A DNA stretch of 30,707 bases from positions 1 to 30,707 of the forward strand of contig JBNKDD010000036.1 in NCBI GenBank assembly GCA_050288085.1, read 5' to 3'. Each line of letters opens with the position of its first letter. Position 1 is the first letter of the stretch. The translations under genes and the position numbers were made by a program. Positions 23,335-30,707 of the stretch are shown here, piece after piece. Source of the stretch: JBNKDD01 sp050288085 (GTDB lineage Bacteria; Chloroflexota; Anaerolineae; Aggregatilineales; UBA3940). The notes under the pieces were generated by a model. That model was not told the origin of the DNA and searched no databases. It saw only the letters and a list, made by a program, of their open reading frames with translations.

Positions 23335-23568
23335 ATGGTCGAACGTAGGCGCTGGCAGTTCTGCCAGATCGAAGTGGGAACAAACAATATTGGCGTTCTG
23401 AAACAATTTTTCGCAGACCGTGATCCGGTTGAAACCAGCCTGCATCAAGGTTGGCCTGCGATGTTGGCTAAGTTGGGGGATCAGGGTTGGGAGTTGGTCA
23501 GTGTCTTTCCCAATGAAGGGGGGCGCGGGCGCAACCCCTTAACCTATGTCATGAAGCGGCCATTATAG
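23335..23568 (+). CDS. Small DUF4177-like protein
   Basis: A 77-residue cytoplasmic protein. The pattern MLAKLGDQGWELVSVFP near the centre is characteristic of the DUF4177-like families (W-E-x-V-S-V preceded by LN/GxxGW). The function is unknown. It has a strong AGGAGG ribosome binding site 8 bases before the ATG and lies between the beta-CASP RNase (44 bases) and the aldehyde dehydrogenase (54 bases), so it is probably in the same transcript. Confidence 0.75.
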   Translation: MVERRRWQFCQIEVGTNNIGVLKQFFADRDPVETSLHQGWPAMLAKLGDQGWELVSVFPNEGGRGRNPLTYVMKRPL

Positions 23569-23622
23569 CGTTCGTCAGATAATGTCTTAACAACAAAGAT
23601 CGACCAGAGGGGGACTTGTACG

Positions 23623-25092
23623 ATGAGCGAGAACAAAGGGCACTGGATCGATAATCAATTTACACCGGGTCACTCACAGGGCGAGACCATTACGGTCACC
23701 GACCCGGCAACCGAAGAGGTGCTGGGAAGTGTCCCTGCCGGTACCGGAGCTGATATTGCCGCTGCGGTTGAATCGGCGGAGCGGGCGTTTAAGGAATGGC
23801 GGCGTGTACCGGCCAATGAGCGGGCTGATATGCTGCACGAAGTATCCGCAAAGATGCGTGATAATTGGGATGCACTGGTTGAACTCCTGACGCTCGAAGA
23901 GGGTAAACCCATCTCCGAGAACGAAGAGGAGATGGAGTGGTCGGCCACTACCTTTGATTATTACGCGGAGATGGGACGTAATTACCGGGGCCGGGTGATC
24001 CCGTCAGGGGAGTCGAGCCAGCTTAATATGGTGCTCAAAGAGCCATATGGTGTGGTGGGCTGTATCGTTCCCTGGAATTACCCGCTGCTGCTGATGGCCT
24101 GGAAAGTTGCCCCGGCTTTAGCTGCCGGGAATACGGTGGTAATCAAACCCTCAGAGATGACGCCATTAACCACCCTGCTGCTGGCCGAAACCTGCTTCGA
24201 TCACCTGCCGCCGGGTGTAGTCAATGTGGTGAGTGGCTACGGCCTCCCGGCTGGCGAAGCGCTGGTTAAGCATCCTAATGTTCCCCTGATCGCCTTTACC
24301 GGATCGCTGGCAACCGGGCAGCGGATCAGCGAAATGGCCGCCCCGATGATCAAAAAACTGCACCTGGAATTAGGCGGCAAGGATGCTTTTGTTATCGGAC
24401 CGGATGCCGAAGTTGAAGCGTCGGCAAAGGCTGTGGCCTATGCCGCTCTGATCAACTGCGGGCAGGTCTGTACCTCAACTGAGCGGGTCTATGTAGCTGA
24501 GAACCTCGCCGGAGATTTTACTGATGCAGTTGTTGAGGAAGTCAAGGCGCTGCGGATTGGCCCCGGCATCGAGCCAACTACCGACATTGGGCCGATGATC
24601 GGCGATAAATACCGGGCGAAATTCGAGTCACATGTCGAAGATGCCCGGCAGCGTGGGGCAACTATCCTGGCTGGCGGCAAGCGCCCGGAGGCTTTTGAGC
24701 GCGGTTTCTTCTACGAGCCAACCGTATTCACCAACGTCGATCACTCGATGCTGGTGATGTGTGAAGAGTCCTTTGGTCCGGCGGTCCCGATCATGGCCTA
24801 CAAGACTTTTGATGAAGCAATTGAATTGGCTAACAACAGCCCCTATGGTTTAGGCGCTGTTTTGCGCACCAACGATGCGCGGCTTGCTAAACGGTTTTAC
24901 GAAGAGGTGCGGGCCGGTACGGTCTGGATCAACGATCCGCTGACCGATAATTACGCTGGTCCATTTGGTGGCATGAAGATGAGCGGCAATGCTCGCGAAC
25001 TTGGCGAGGAAGGGCTGGCGAGCTTCATGGATACCAAGCACGTTCACTGGGATTTTTCATCAGATGCAAAGGACTGGTGGTATCCCTACTAA
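23623..25092 (+). CDS. NAD(P)-dependent aldehyde dehydrogenase
   Basis: A 489-residue aldehyde dehydrogenase of the ALDH superfamily, oxidising an aldehyde to its acid in the cytoplasm. The catalytic residues are present with the usual spacing: Asn152 (VPWNYP), Glu249 (LELGGK) and Cys283 (NCGQVCTST). The cofactor-binding segments FTGSLATGQR and KPSEMTPLT are also clear. The C-terminus ends in an aromatic DWWYPY tail. It is similar in style to betaine-aldehyde and related dehydrogenases, but the substrate cannot be set from sequence, and it is 20 kb from the methyltransferase operon. AGAGGGGG precedes the ATG. Confidence 0.93.
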   Translation: MSENKGHWIDNQFTPGHSQGETITVTDPATEEVLGSVPAGTGADIAAAVESAERAFKEWRRVPANERADMLHEVSAKMRDNWDALVELLTLEEGKPISENEEEMEWSATTFDYYAEMGRNYRGRVIPSGESSQLNMVLKEPYGVVGCIVPWNYPLLLMAWKVAPALAAGNTVVIKPSEMTPLTTLLLAETCFDHLPPGVVNVVSGYGLPAGEALVKHPNVPLIAFTGSLATGQRISEMAAPMIKKLHLELGGKDAFVIGPDAEVEASAKAVAYAALINCGQVCTSTERVYVAENLAGDFTDAVVEEVKALRIGPGIEPTTDIGPMIGDKYRAKFESHVEDARQRGATILAGGKRPEAFERGFFYEPTVFTNVDHSMLVMCEESFGPAVPIMAYKTFDEAIELANNSPYGLGAVLRTNDARLAKRFYEEVRAGTVWINDPLTDNYAGPFGGMKMSGNARELGEEGLASFMDTKHVHWDFSSDAKDWWYPY

Positions 25093-25152
25093 GGGCCTAT
25101 TTGCAAATCGGCTTTGCTCATTTAGGATAGGCTTAATTAAAGGAGAAAATTT

Positions 25153-25671
25153 ATGCCAAAACAATATAACAGCCCCCCGCAGATGGTGATCGATCCGAAG
25201 AAAAGCTACACTGCCGTTCTCAAGACTGAACGCGGCGACATTCGGGTTAGCCTGTTTGCCGATAAAGCGCCGATCACAGTCAATAACTTTGTCTTCCTGG
25301 CGCGTGATGGCTTCTATGACAATATCACCTTCCACCGGGTGATCCCGGACTTTATGGTTCAGGGTGGCGATCCGGAAGGGAGCGGGCGCGGCGGCCCCGG
25401 TTATCGCTTTGATGATGAGGCCGGTGCACTGGGGATGAAGCATGATGGTCCCGGTGTCCTGTCAATGGCGAATGCCGGGCCAAATACCAATGGCAGCCAG
25501 TTCTTTATCACGCATGTTGCTACCCCCTGGTTGAATGGTAAGCATGGCGTGTTTGGCAAGGTCGCCGATCAAGAATCGCTGGATGTGGTGATGAAGATTC
25601 GCGAACGCGATCCAGGCCGTGATCCCAAACCCGGTGATGCACTGCACACTATCGAGATCATTGAAGGTTAA
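25153..25671 (+). CDS. Cyclophilin-type peptidyl-prolyl cis-trans isomerase
   Basis: A 172-residue single-domain cyclophilin with no signal peptide, so cytoplasmic. It catalyses proline cis-trans isomerisation during protein folding. The active-site residues match the family: Arg62 and Phe67 in FHRVIPDFMVQGGDP, Gln70, Phe118 in GSQFFIT, Trp126 and His131 (HGVFGKV). AGGAGA precedes the ATG. A possible promoter in the 60-bp gap is TTGCAA (25101) with TAGGAT (25123) at 16-base spacing. A strong terminator follows. Confidence 0.95.
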   Translation: MPKQYNSPPQMVIDPKKSYTAVLKTERGDIRVSLFADKAPITVNNFVFLARDGFYDNITFHRVIPDFMVQGGDPEGSGRGGPGYRFDDEAGALGMKHDGPGVLSMANAGPNTNGSQFFITHVATPWLNGKHGVFGKVADQESLDVVMKIRERDPGRDPKPGDALHTIEIIEG

Positions 25672-25689
25672 TCTGCAAAACGGTAACGC

Positions 25690-25722
25690 AAAAAGGAGCG
25701 GCACAGCGGTCGCTCCTTTTTT
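25690..25722. terminator. Bidirectional intrinsic terminator
   Basis: AAAAAGGAGCG (25690-25700) and CGCTCCTTTTT (25711-25721) form an 11-bp stem with a 10-base loop, with A-tract and T-tract on opposite sides. It ends the plus-strand cyclophilin transcript and, in the other direction, the minus-strand surface-protein operon. A closely similar element lies at 29815-29848. Confidence 0.92.
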
Positions 25723-25769
25723 GTTCCTATCTGAAAACAGCTTTGTTTGACTTGCTACTTATTTAAGAA

Positions 25770-27059
25770 TTAACCGATACAGGTCATAAGCAGAATATCA
25801 GTGCCTTTGCTCGATGTGTTGCTATTGTTATCGGTTGCCGTAACGATAATCCTGACATAGGAGTAACTGCCTGCGATGATCTCGGCGTCGTCATTTATGA
25901 TCAGCGTCCCGACGTAAAGGTCGCCTGTTGAGTGGACCATGGAGATAGAATGCCAATCACCTTTGTTGACTTTCGCGGAATCCATATACTGATACTGGGC
26001 GGTCACACTGGCGATCCCAGAGTCATCCAAGGTGACGGCCTTAATGCTGACCGTTTTGGTATCCGTGGAGCAGTAGTTTCCCCAGTGGACTACGTCAGAT
26101 GGCGCGAAATATAACGTCAGGTCTGGGCTGGTGGTATCAGGGGGGGCACCGCACCCGCCGGGAAACGCCGTCGTGAACGATGTCGGCGTGGAGAATGACC
26201 CCAACGTCGTATCGATGATCCCGGCGACGTGCCAGTAGTAGGTGGTGCAGTCTGCGAGCGGGTCGCCTGGCCCCCAACTTCTTGAGTCTGGATTCCCGGT
26301 TCCGCCGCTCTGGACGATATTGGTCATCCCGGCATCGGTCGCAATGTCGAGCCGGAATCCTCCAACCGGACAATCCTCGCTGGTGTACGACCATGAGAGT
26401 GATGGATATTCATTATCGACTGTTCCCCCATTGGGGGGGCCAGTATTCACCGGCACGGCTATATCGCACACATCAGGTGTCAGGGTAAAAGTGGGAGTTA
26501 AGGTGGGTGTGATCGTCGGCGACGGTGTGATGGACGGGGTGGGTGTTACGCTTGGTGTGATGCCGGGGGGGATTGTAGGTGTGATGGTCGGCGTAGGGGA
26601 TGGCCCCTCCTCCTCTTCCTCAGCAGGCACTTCTGCAACCATCACCGCTCCACAGTCCTCGCCCACGCAGATTATGGACACATCACTGAGTGCTGTGCCC
26701 GCAGCATTCACCGCCTGCACTTGAATTTCATATTCTCCTGGCGCAGCAGGATTCCATTCAGTTTCAGCGTAGGTCAACGGGAGAGTCGGATCGGTGCCGA
26801 TAGTGGCTATCGGCACCGTGTTTCCCAAAAAATTGATTTGCGAGACACCCGGCCCACCTACATCGCGGGCATGGGCTTTAAGCATGAACGGGGCAAGCGG
26901 GATGCTCGATCCGGTCGGGGGCTGGTCAAGCCAGGCTTGCAACCCGCCGGAAGCATCTGCTGAGTTCGAGTCGGTGTCGCAGCCCACCAGGGCGAATATC
27001 ACTATTCCGCTTAACAAGATTATCCACCAGATATGGCGGGAAGTTGTTTTTGTTTTCAT
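25770..27059 (-). CDS. Surface lipoprotein with Ig-like and FN3-like domains
   Basis: A 429-residue lipoprotein (lipobox ALVGC, Cys27). Residues 38-135 are an Ig-like domain (AWLDQPPTGSSIPLAPF start, WNPAAPGEYEIQVQAVN near its end). Residues 152-195 are a Thr/Pro-rich linker, 208-300 an FN3-like domain (PSLSWSYTSEDCPVGGFRLD region), and 310-429 a second Ig-like module. The tandem cysteines suggest disulfides outside the cell. It probably binds or displays on the cell surface; no enzymatic motif is visible. GGAG precedes the ATG, and the gene follows the larger surface protein after 35 bases in the same operon. Confidence 0.78.
   Translation of the reverse strand: MKTKTTSRHIWWIILLSGIVIFALVGCDTDSNSADASGGLQAWLDQPPTGSSIPLAPFMLKAHARDVGGPGVSQINFLGNTVPIATIGTDPTLPLTYAETEWNPAAPGEYEIQVQAVNAAGTALSDVSIICVGEDCGAVMVAEVPAEEEEEGPSPTPTITPTIPPGITPSVTPTPSITPSPTITPTLTPTFTLTPDVCDIAVPVNTGPPNGGTVDNEYPSLSWSYTSEDCPVGGFRLDIATDAGMTNIVQSGGTGNPDSRSWGPGDPLADCTTYYWHVAGIIDTTLGSFSTPTSFTTAFPGGCGAPPDTTSPDLTLYFAPSDVVHWGNYCSTDTKTVSIKAVTLDDSGIASVTAQYQYMDSAKVNKGDWHSISMVHSTGDLYVGTLIINDDAEIIAGSYSYVRIIVTATDNNSNTSSKGTDILLMTCIG
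26475..26606 (-). repeat. Degenerate repeat encoding a Thr/Pro linker
   Basis: About 130 bp of short imperfect repeats encode the (S/T)PT-I-TPT type linker (residues 152-195) of the surface lipoprotein. Such linkers are usually flexible, possibly glycosylated, and prone to length change between strains. Confidence 0.7.
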
Positions 27060-27094
27060 CGTTCAATCTCCAACCTATACAAGCTCATCCAGGG

Positions 27095-29419
27095 TTACGG
27101 CATTGGTTCGCCGGTTATCGTCACATCCATTTCGCACTGACCTTCGTTCCCTTCGCCGCTGCCTGTCATTGGGGCGCTGAGCGTGTAAGATCCGTTGATC
27201 TGTGTGGGCCAGTTAACCGGATTTGTCGGCGGGAATTCCATAAAAGCCGAGCACGATGTGTCAGAAATGATGCCGTTGTCCATTTCGTGGAAGGAGAAAT
27301 ACACCATTAACCCATTGTCCGAATCAAGCGTCAGGTTTATCTGGTTATTCCCCGTTGAAGCAATAGATCCCCACAAGACAGACATCGGCAGACTGGCAAC
27401 CGGGTAATCGCCCTCCTCAAGACACCATGCATGGTCTGGACAGGGGTTAAATAATTCATCCCCGGTGCTGCCGGTTCGAAGCAAGGGAAGGTTTGCCCTG
27501 ACATACCCGGTCAATTCAAGCCGGTGGGTATTAGTGAGCCACCAGCCTTCCCCATTGACATCGTCGATACCGGCAAAACCATCTGCCGGAACAAGATGGA
27601 AAGCGTCAAATGTTACATTAACATGCATGGAAGGGCAGGCATCCGTCTCCTGCCACGGGATCGTAGCAACTGTCGACGCCTGTGTGCCCTTAAAGGCCTG
27701 CACATCGAGTATGAGCTGTGAGCCACAGGGTAGACCCGCTGTGGGGAGAATTTGCGCGCGGCGAATCTCTTCGCCGGGGCCAGATCGATAGATGTTTTTC
27801 GTCCAGACCACGCTCTCTACATCGCTGGTCACGTCACGTGCTCGCATCACAATCAGGTAGCGCGTTAACTCCGCTTCGCTGTGAAAGGAGTTGCCTGTCC
27901 AAGTCCATTCCAGCGTGGTTGGGCCGTTGCCCAGCGCGGCATTTAGCAAGCAGGACATCCGAGGGAAGCCGATATACTCGCTGCATCCCGCATCGCTGGG
28001 GCCGATGTGCAGATCGCTTGGGGCGGGAAGCTGGAAAGTTCCCCAGATGATATCGATCCAGGGGATGAAAAAGATACCAACTTCCGGCGGCGGATTGGTG
28101 GTGATATGGTAAGTGAGGGTCATGTTCGGCGTGGTCTGGGTCAGATCGTGTCCATCCCAGTCCTCTTGCGCATGTGTTGCAGAGAAATCTCCCAGCAGCG
28201 AAACCTCAGGACCGCTGCGCCCCCAACATTCCCCTGAAAGTGTGATCCCGGCACTTGTATCACCGGAGATGTGGAATTGCCCACTATTCGGAAGTTGGGT
28301 GCTTAGATCATAAGTAACGTCATCCGGTTCCGGCGTCATGTACAGGAAGTCGGCGGCAGGGACACGGAAGTAGCCGGTTCCATCGAAATCGAAGTAGCAA
28401 TAAACACCATCCCAGGGTGATCCGGTTTCAAGCGTTTCCATTGTGAGGATCAAATCCTCAACAACAGAAGGAGGCACACAGGTTCCCGGCGTTTCCACGT
28501 TGACCAGTAAGGTCAGTCCTTCCAGTCCATCTCGGACAGATGCAACCTGATACTGGAATTCTCCCAGGCCGGGCAGTGGTGTGTCGATGTAGCCGGTCTC
28601 ATCTGCTGCCACGCTCCCGATCAAAGTCAGGACGGGCGGGTCAAGCCGGTAGATGTTATATGACTCTTCATCTGGAGCATCCGTCCAACTCAGTGTTGCC
28701 GAGGTACAGTCTGCGGTGATTGTGAGGTCGGTCGGAGGGGACGGTGCACCGGGCACAGGATCGGGAGGTGACTCGGCGGGTGGTGGGTCGGCGGGCGGCA
28801 ATGGTACCTCGACCTCGGTTTCAGGTGGCAGTGGTGTGTTGGGATCATCTGGCAGATCGGGGTTTGCTTCGAAGATCTCTTCCGGTGATACCCCTGCCTC
28901 TTCTGCGATATCCTTGACGGTGTCCGTTCCTGGGCCGACCTTGATTGTCAAGCTGTCAACAATCTGATCCACTACCGTGATCGAGATCACTGCCGAATCG
29001 ACCACACCCCCCTCTGTTGGGTAGGCACGGGCCATCAGGACATGCCGCCCGGTGGTTAACGGAGTCCATGATTCTGAAAAAATCATGGGGCTGGCTCCGT
29101 TCTGTAAGGTGCTGTCCTGAGCGGCAACCAGTGCGCCATCGGCATACAACTCGATGCGTTTCACGCCAGAAGTGTGCGAGGCGGCTGCTTGTACAGCAGC
29201 TGGCACATTTTGCGCAACCATTTCATCTGTGGCTGGCGTATTGATCGTGACGTAGGAGCTGAGTGCGGCAGTGGCGGGTTTTGCCAGCAGTAGATAGCCT
29301 ATCAGGATCGCCACGAGGCAGACCATAGCTGCCCCTATTCCTCCGAGAATCAACCCCGTTGGCAGCTTCCTTGGCTGTGGATGGGGTCTCCGGACTTGCT
29401 GATGCTGTACTGTTTGCAT
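27095..29419 (-). CDS. Large membrane-anchored surface protein with Ig-like, LysM-like and FN3 domains
   Basis: A 774-residue protein. The basic N-terminus and transmembrane helix (about 22-46) act as an uncleaved anchor. An Ig-like domain (55-152) is followed by a divergent LysM-like module (157-208, GTDTVKDIAEEAGVSPEEIF) and a Pro-rich linker (209-229). An FN3 domain follows (230-312, LTITADCTSATLSWTDAP). The remaining 460 residues are beta-rich with many cysteines and aromatic residues, and I do not recognise them. The LysM-like part suggests contact with cell-wall glycan. The ATG at 29419 is preceded by AAAGGG. It is the first gene of a two-gene operon with the surface lipoprotein. Confidence 0.75.
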   Translation of the reverse strand: MQTVQHQQVRRPHPQPRKLPTGLILGGIGAAMVCLVAILIGYLLLAKPATAALSSYVTINTPATDEMVAQNVPAAVQAAASHTSGVKRIELYADGALVAAQDSTLQNGASPMIFSESWTPLTTGRHVLMARAYPTEGGVVDSAVISITVVDQIVDSLTIKVGPGTDTVKDIAEEAGVSPEEIFEANPDLPDDPNTPLPPETEVEVPLPPADPPPAESPPDPVPGAPSPPTDLTITADCTSATLSWTDAPDEESYNIYRLDPPVLTLIGSVAADETGYIDTPLPGLGEFQYQVASVRDGLEGLTLLVNVETPGTCVPPSVVEDLILTMETLETGSPWDGVYCYFDFDGTGYFRVPAADFLYMTPEPDDVTYDLSTQLPNSGQFHISGDTSAGITLSGECWGRSGPEVSLLGDFSATHAQEDWDGHDLTQTTPNMTLTYHITTNPPPEVGIFFIPWIDIIWGTFQLPAPSDLHIGPSDAGCSEYIGFPRMSCLLNAALGNGPTTLEWTWTGNSFHSEAELTRYLIVMRARDVTSDVESVVWTKNIYRSGPGEEIRRAQILPTAGLPCGSQLILDVQAFKGTQASTVATIPWQETDACPSMHVNVTFDAFHLVPADGFAGIDDVNGEGWWLTNTHRLELTGYVRANLPLLRTGSTGDELFNPCPDHAWCLEEGDYPVASLPMSVLWGSIASTGNNQINLTLDSDNGLMVYFSFHEMDNGIISDTSCSAFMEFPPTNPVNWPTQINGSYTLSAPMTGSGEGNEGQCEMDVTITGEPMP

Positions 29420-29432
29420 AGTCTACCCTTTC

Positions 29433-29814
29433 TACAAGTAAAACCAATTACAACAATCATGCTGGAAATAGTTAACTGGTTTGAATAGATTATGGGAAAT
29501 AAGTAAGGCACTTAACCAATCACCTTGAGACAGCTTGGTATAAAAGTCGCATGGGTAGAATGTGGAGGGGGAGGCTGCGCTTTTTAAAAGGCACGTATTC
29601 CAGTATACAACAAATTACATTGCCGGGCTGGTGGCAAACTTAGGCAGTCGCTTCAAATCGTCAAAAATAATCGAAGGTTATTTGTTGTGGTTAATAGCCC
29701 TGGCAGTGTGTAAAGGCTCTCTCCGACAAAGGGGGGATAGCACTGCGAAGCTGTGCCCTGCTTTGTCGGTGGCGGGGGAATATGATCTACTGACTGCGTA
29801 ACTCTAGATGGTAC
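29433..29814. other. Non-coding gap with no convincing gene
   Basis: This stretch separates two minus-strand genes. It contains one strong hairpin (29723-29769) and several AT-rich parts, but no ORF with a ribosome binding site or recognisable protein. A 79-codon plus-strand frame (29562-29801) starts with GTG, has no Shine-Dalgarno sequence and runs through the hairpin. The promoter of the large surface protein should lie at its left end, but I cannot place it with confidence. Confidence 0.55.
29723..29769. repeat. Long hairpin in the intergenic gap
   Basis: CCGACAAAG (29723-29731) and CTTTGTCGG (29761-29769) are perfect 9-bp arms. Inside, GCAC (29740-29743) and GTGC (29753-29756) and a GGG/CCC pair extend the stem. 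There is no U-tract on either side. It could be a small structured RNA, a transcript end, or a copy of a dispersed repeat. Confidence 0.45.
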
Positions 29815-29848
29815 AAAAAGGAACGATCACAGCGATCGCTCCTTTTTT
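29815..29848 (-). terminator. Intrinsic terminator of the ABC permease gene
   Basis: AAAAAGGAACGATC (29815-29828) and GATCGCTCCTTTTT (29834-29847) are 14-base arms with a single mismatch that becomes G-U in minus-strand RNA. The loop is 5 bases, with U-tracts in both directions. It begins 2 bases after the permease stop codon. Confidence 0.92.
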
Positions 29849-29849
29849 C

Positions 29850-30707
29850 TTACATATTCTGTCGCATTTTGGTACGTTGGAAGATCATAATGCCAGCAGC
29901 AAAATAGACCAGCGACAGGATCAATGTTGCGGCAAGACGAAAGCCAACATCAGACAGGTTCACCCCATAGGTCAAAACCTGCTGCAAGGCCATGAATCCA
30001 TGCGTGGCCGGGAATATGTCGAAGGCACCGATCTGGTGATTAAGCAGGGTGAATACGGTTGGTGCAGGCAGTTGGTAGAAAGCCCCGGACAAGAAAACCT
30101 GGAACATAGCAACCGTGCTGCCAACGTTGATCGCCTGGCTATCATTTTCAATCAAGCAGGCCACCAACAGCCCCTGCCCGACACATGAGAAGCTCACCAC
30201 CAATCCGATCAAGACAGCCAGCCACAATTCCCCCTGATTGTTAAAACCGAGCATCAATGCTACCGCGAATAACAACACAACCTGGATTACAGCAGCAGCC
30301 ATCTGTGCCAGGCTGATCCCACCGAGAAACCCCATTGCATCCAGCCGGGTCAGGCGGAGCCGCCGAAGCGTATTCCAGCGGATTTCCCGCCCGACCAGCA
30401 TAGCCGTTTGTGGAACGAGCAGCATCAGGGCAAAGATGATCATGCCGGGGGCGTACAGATCGAACTCGGTTTGTGGGCCGGTGGTGAATAATGGTTCTTC
30501 CTCTACCCGGATGACTGGAGTGTACCCGGCAACCTGATTGGCATAGTTGAAGAGTGTGTTATCGAGTAGAACACTGGCCTTCATGAAGGGTGCATACACC
30601 GCATCGCCCAGAATGTTGATCTGGGGTAGCTGCTCCCCCTCTTCCGCCGGGTTAATCTCCACCGATGCCACCGCTTTGTGCCCCTTGAGCCCGGCTTCGA
30701 CTGCGTT
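29850..30707 (-). CDS. ABC-2 type transporter permease, C-terminal part (runs off right edge)
   Basis: At least 285 residues of an integral membrane subunit of an ABC exporter. The frame remains open to the window edge, reading NAVEAGLKGHKAVASVEINP before the segment that begins with an internal GTG at 30671, so the true start lies outside. An extracytoplasmic region is followed by about six hydrophobic helices (FDLYAPGMIIFALMLLVPQT onward), the ABC-2 membrane domain layout. The EIRWNTLRRLRLTRLD segment is the usual cytoplasmic coupling region. An ATPase partner is expected upstream, beyond the edge. The substrate is unknown; lipids, polysaccharides or drugs are common for this class. A terminator lies immediately downstream. 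Confidence 0.82.
   Translation of the reverse strand, partial: NAVEAGLKGHKAVASVEINPAEEGEQLPQINILGDAVYAPFMKASVLLDNTLFNYANQVAGYTPVIRVEEEPLFTTGPQTEFDLYAPGMIIFALMLLVPQTAMLVGREIRWNTLRRLRLTRLDAMGFLGGISLAQMAAAVIQVVLLFAVALMLGFNNQGELWLAVLIGLVVSFSCVGQGLLVACLIENDSQAINVGSTVAMFQVFLSGAFYQLPAPTVFTLLNHQIGAFDIFPATHGFMALQQVLTYGVNLSDVGFRLAATLILSLVYFAAGIMIFQRTKMRQNM

Noticed and set aside
23623..25092. Betaine aldehyde dehydrogenase linked to the methyltransferase pathway
   Set aside because: Motifs support an aldehyde dehydrogenase, but not the substrate, and the gene is 20 kb from the methyltransferase operon in another transcription unit.
26475..26606. CRISPR or tandem-repeat locus
   Set aside because: The short imperfect repeats are in frame and encode a Thr/Pro linker; there are no regular spacers.
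29562..29801. 79-codon plus-strand ORF in the intergenic gap
   Set aside because: It has a GTG start without a ribosome binding site and no recognisable protein features, and it runs through a strong hairpin.

Overview
The window looks like chromosomal DNA of a member of the Chloroflexota, most likely Anaerolineae or a relative. This is inferred from gene content and protein style, not from a marker gene: a non-pyrrolysine MttB-type methyltransferase operon, a Tat-exported solute-binding lipoprotein, LysM/SdrD-like surface proteins with Thr/Pro-rich linkers, an archaeal/actinobacterial-type inositol-phosphate synthase, a LysW-like zinc ribbon and a beta-CASP RNase. Gene density is high, GC is moderate, and several genes start with TTG or GTG. 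I see no rRNA, tRNA, CRISPR array, IS element or phage gene.

Layout. (1) 1-6151, all minus strand: an FCD-type GntR regulator, a MetH-activation-like protein, an ASKHA hydantoinase/oxoprolinase-like protein, a corrinoid protein and an MttB-family methyltransferase, then the start of a Tat-lipoprotein solute-binding protein that runs off the left edge. This reads as an inducible uptake and corrinoid-dependent demethylation system for a methylated amine or similar compound. (2) 6193-11524, minus strand: a zinc-ribbon protein behind an attenuator-like leader, a small unknown ORF, two tandem paralogous surface proteins (lectin-like domain, LysM, SdrD-B-like domain, C-terminal membrane anchor), a NUDIX hydrolase overlapping a LysW-like zinc ribbon, and a small lipoprotein. 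(3) 11550-17039, plus strand: a very tightly packed six-gene operon. It encodes a 50-residue membrane microprotein, an MBOAT acyltransferase, two SGNH-type extracytoplasmic proteins (one membrane-anchored, one a lipoprotein), an acyl carrier protein and a FAAL-like acyl-AMP ligase. The parts list mirrors the Dlt D-alanylation machinery (DltX, B, D, C, A), and the microprotein ends in FVYTGF, resembling the C-terminal tyrosine motif of DltX. I consider this the most interesting system in the window: a candidate Dlt-like pathway that exports an acyl group to a cell-envelope polymer. (4) 17021-25671: a minus-strand SRAP (YedK/HMCES) DNA-crosslink protein, then plus-strand inositol-3-phosphate synthase, a cellulose-synthase-like GT2, RNase D overlapping a beta-CASP RNase, a small DUF4177-like protein, an aldehyde dehydrogenase and a cyclophilin, ending at a strong bidirectional terminator. 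(5) 25770-30707, minus strand: two large surface proteins with Ig/FN3-like modules (one a lipoprotein, one membrane-anchored with a LysM-like module), a 400-bp non-coding gap with a strong hairpin, and an ABC-2 type permease truncated by the right edge.

How the parts relate. Region 1 is a catabolic one-carbon module under a local regulator. Region 3 and the surface proteins in regions 2 and 5 all concern the cell envelope. The inositol-phosphate synthase could feed inositol lipids or glycans, and the GT2 could make envelope polysaccharide. Whether either product is the acceptor for the acylation operon is only a hypothesis from proximity.
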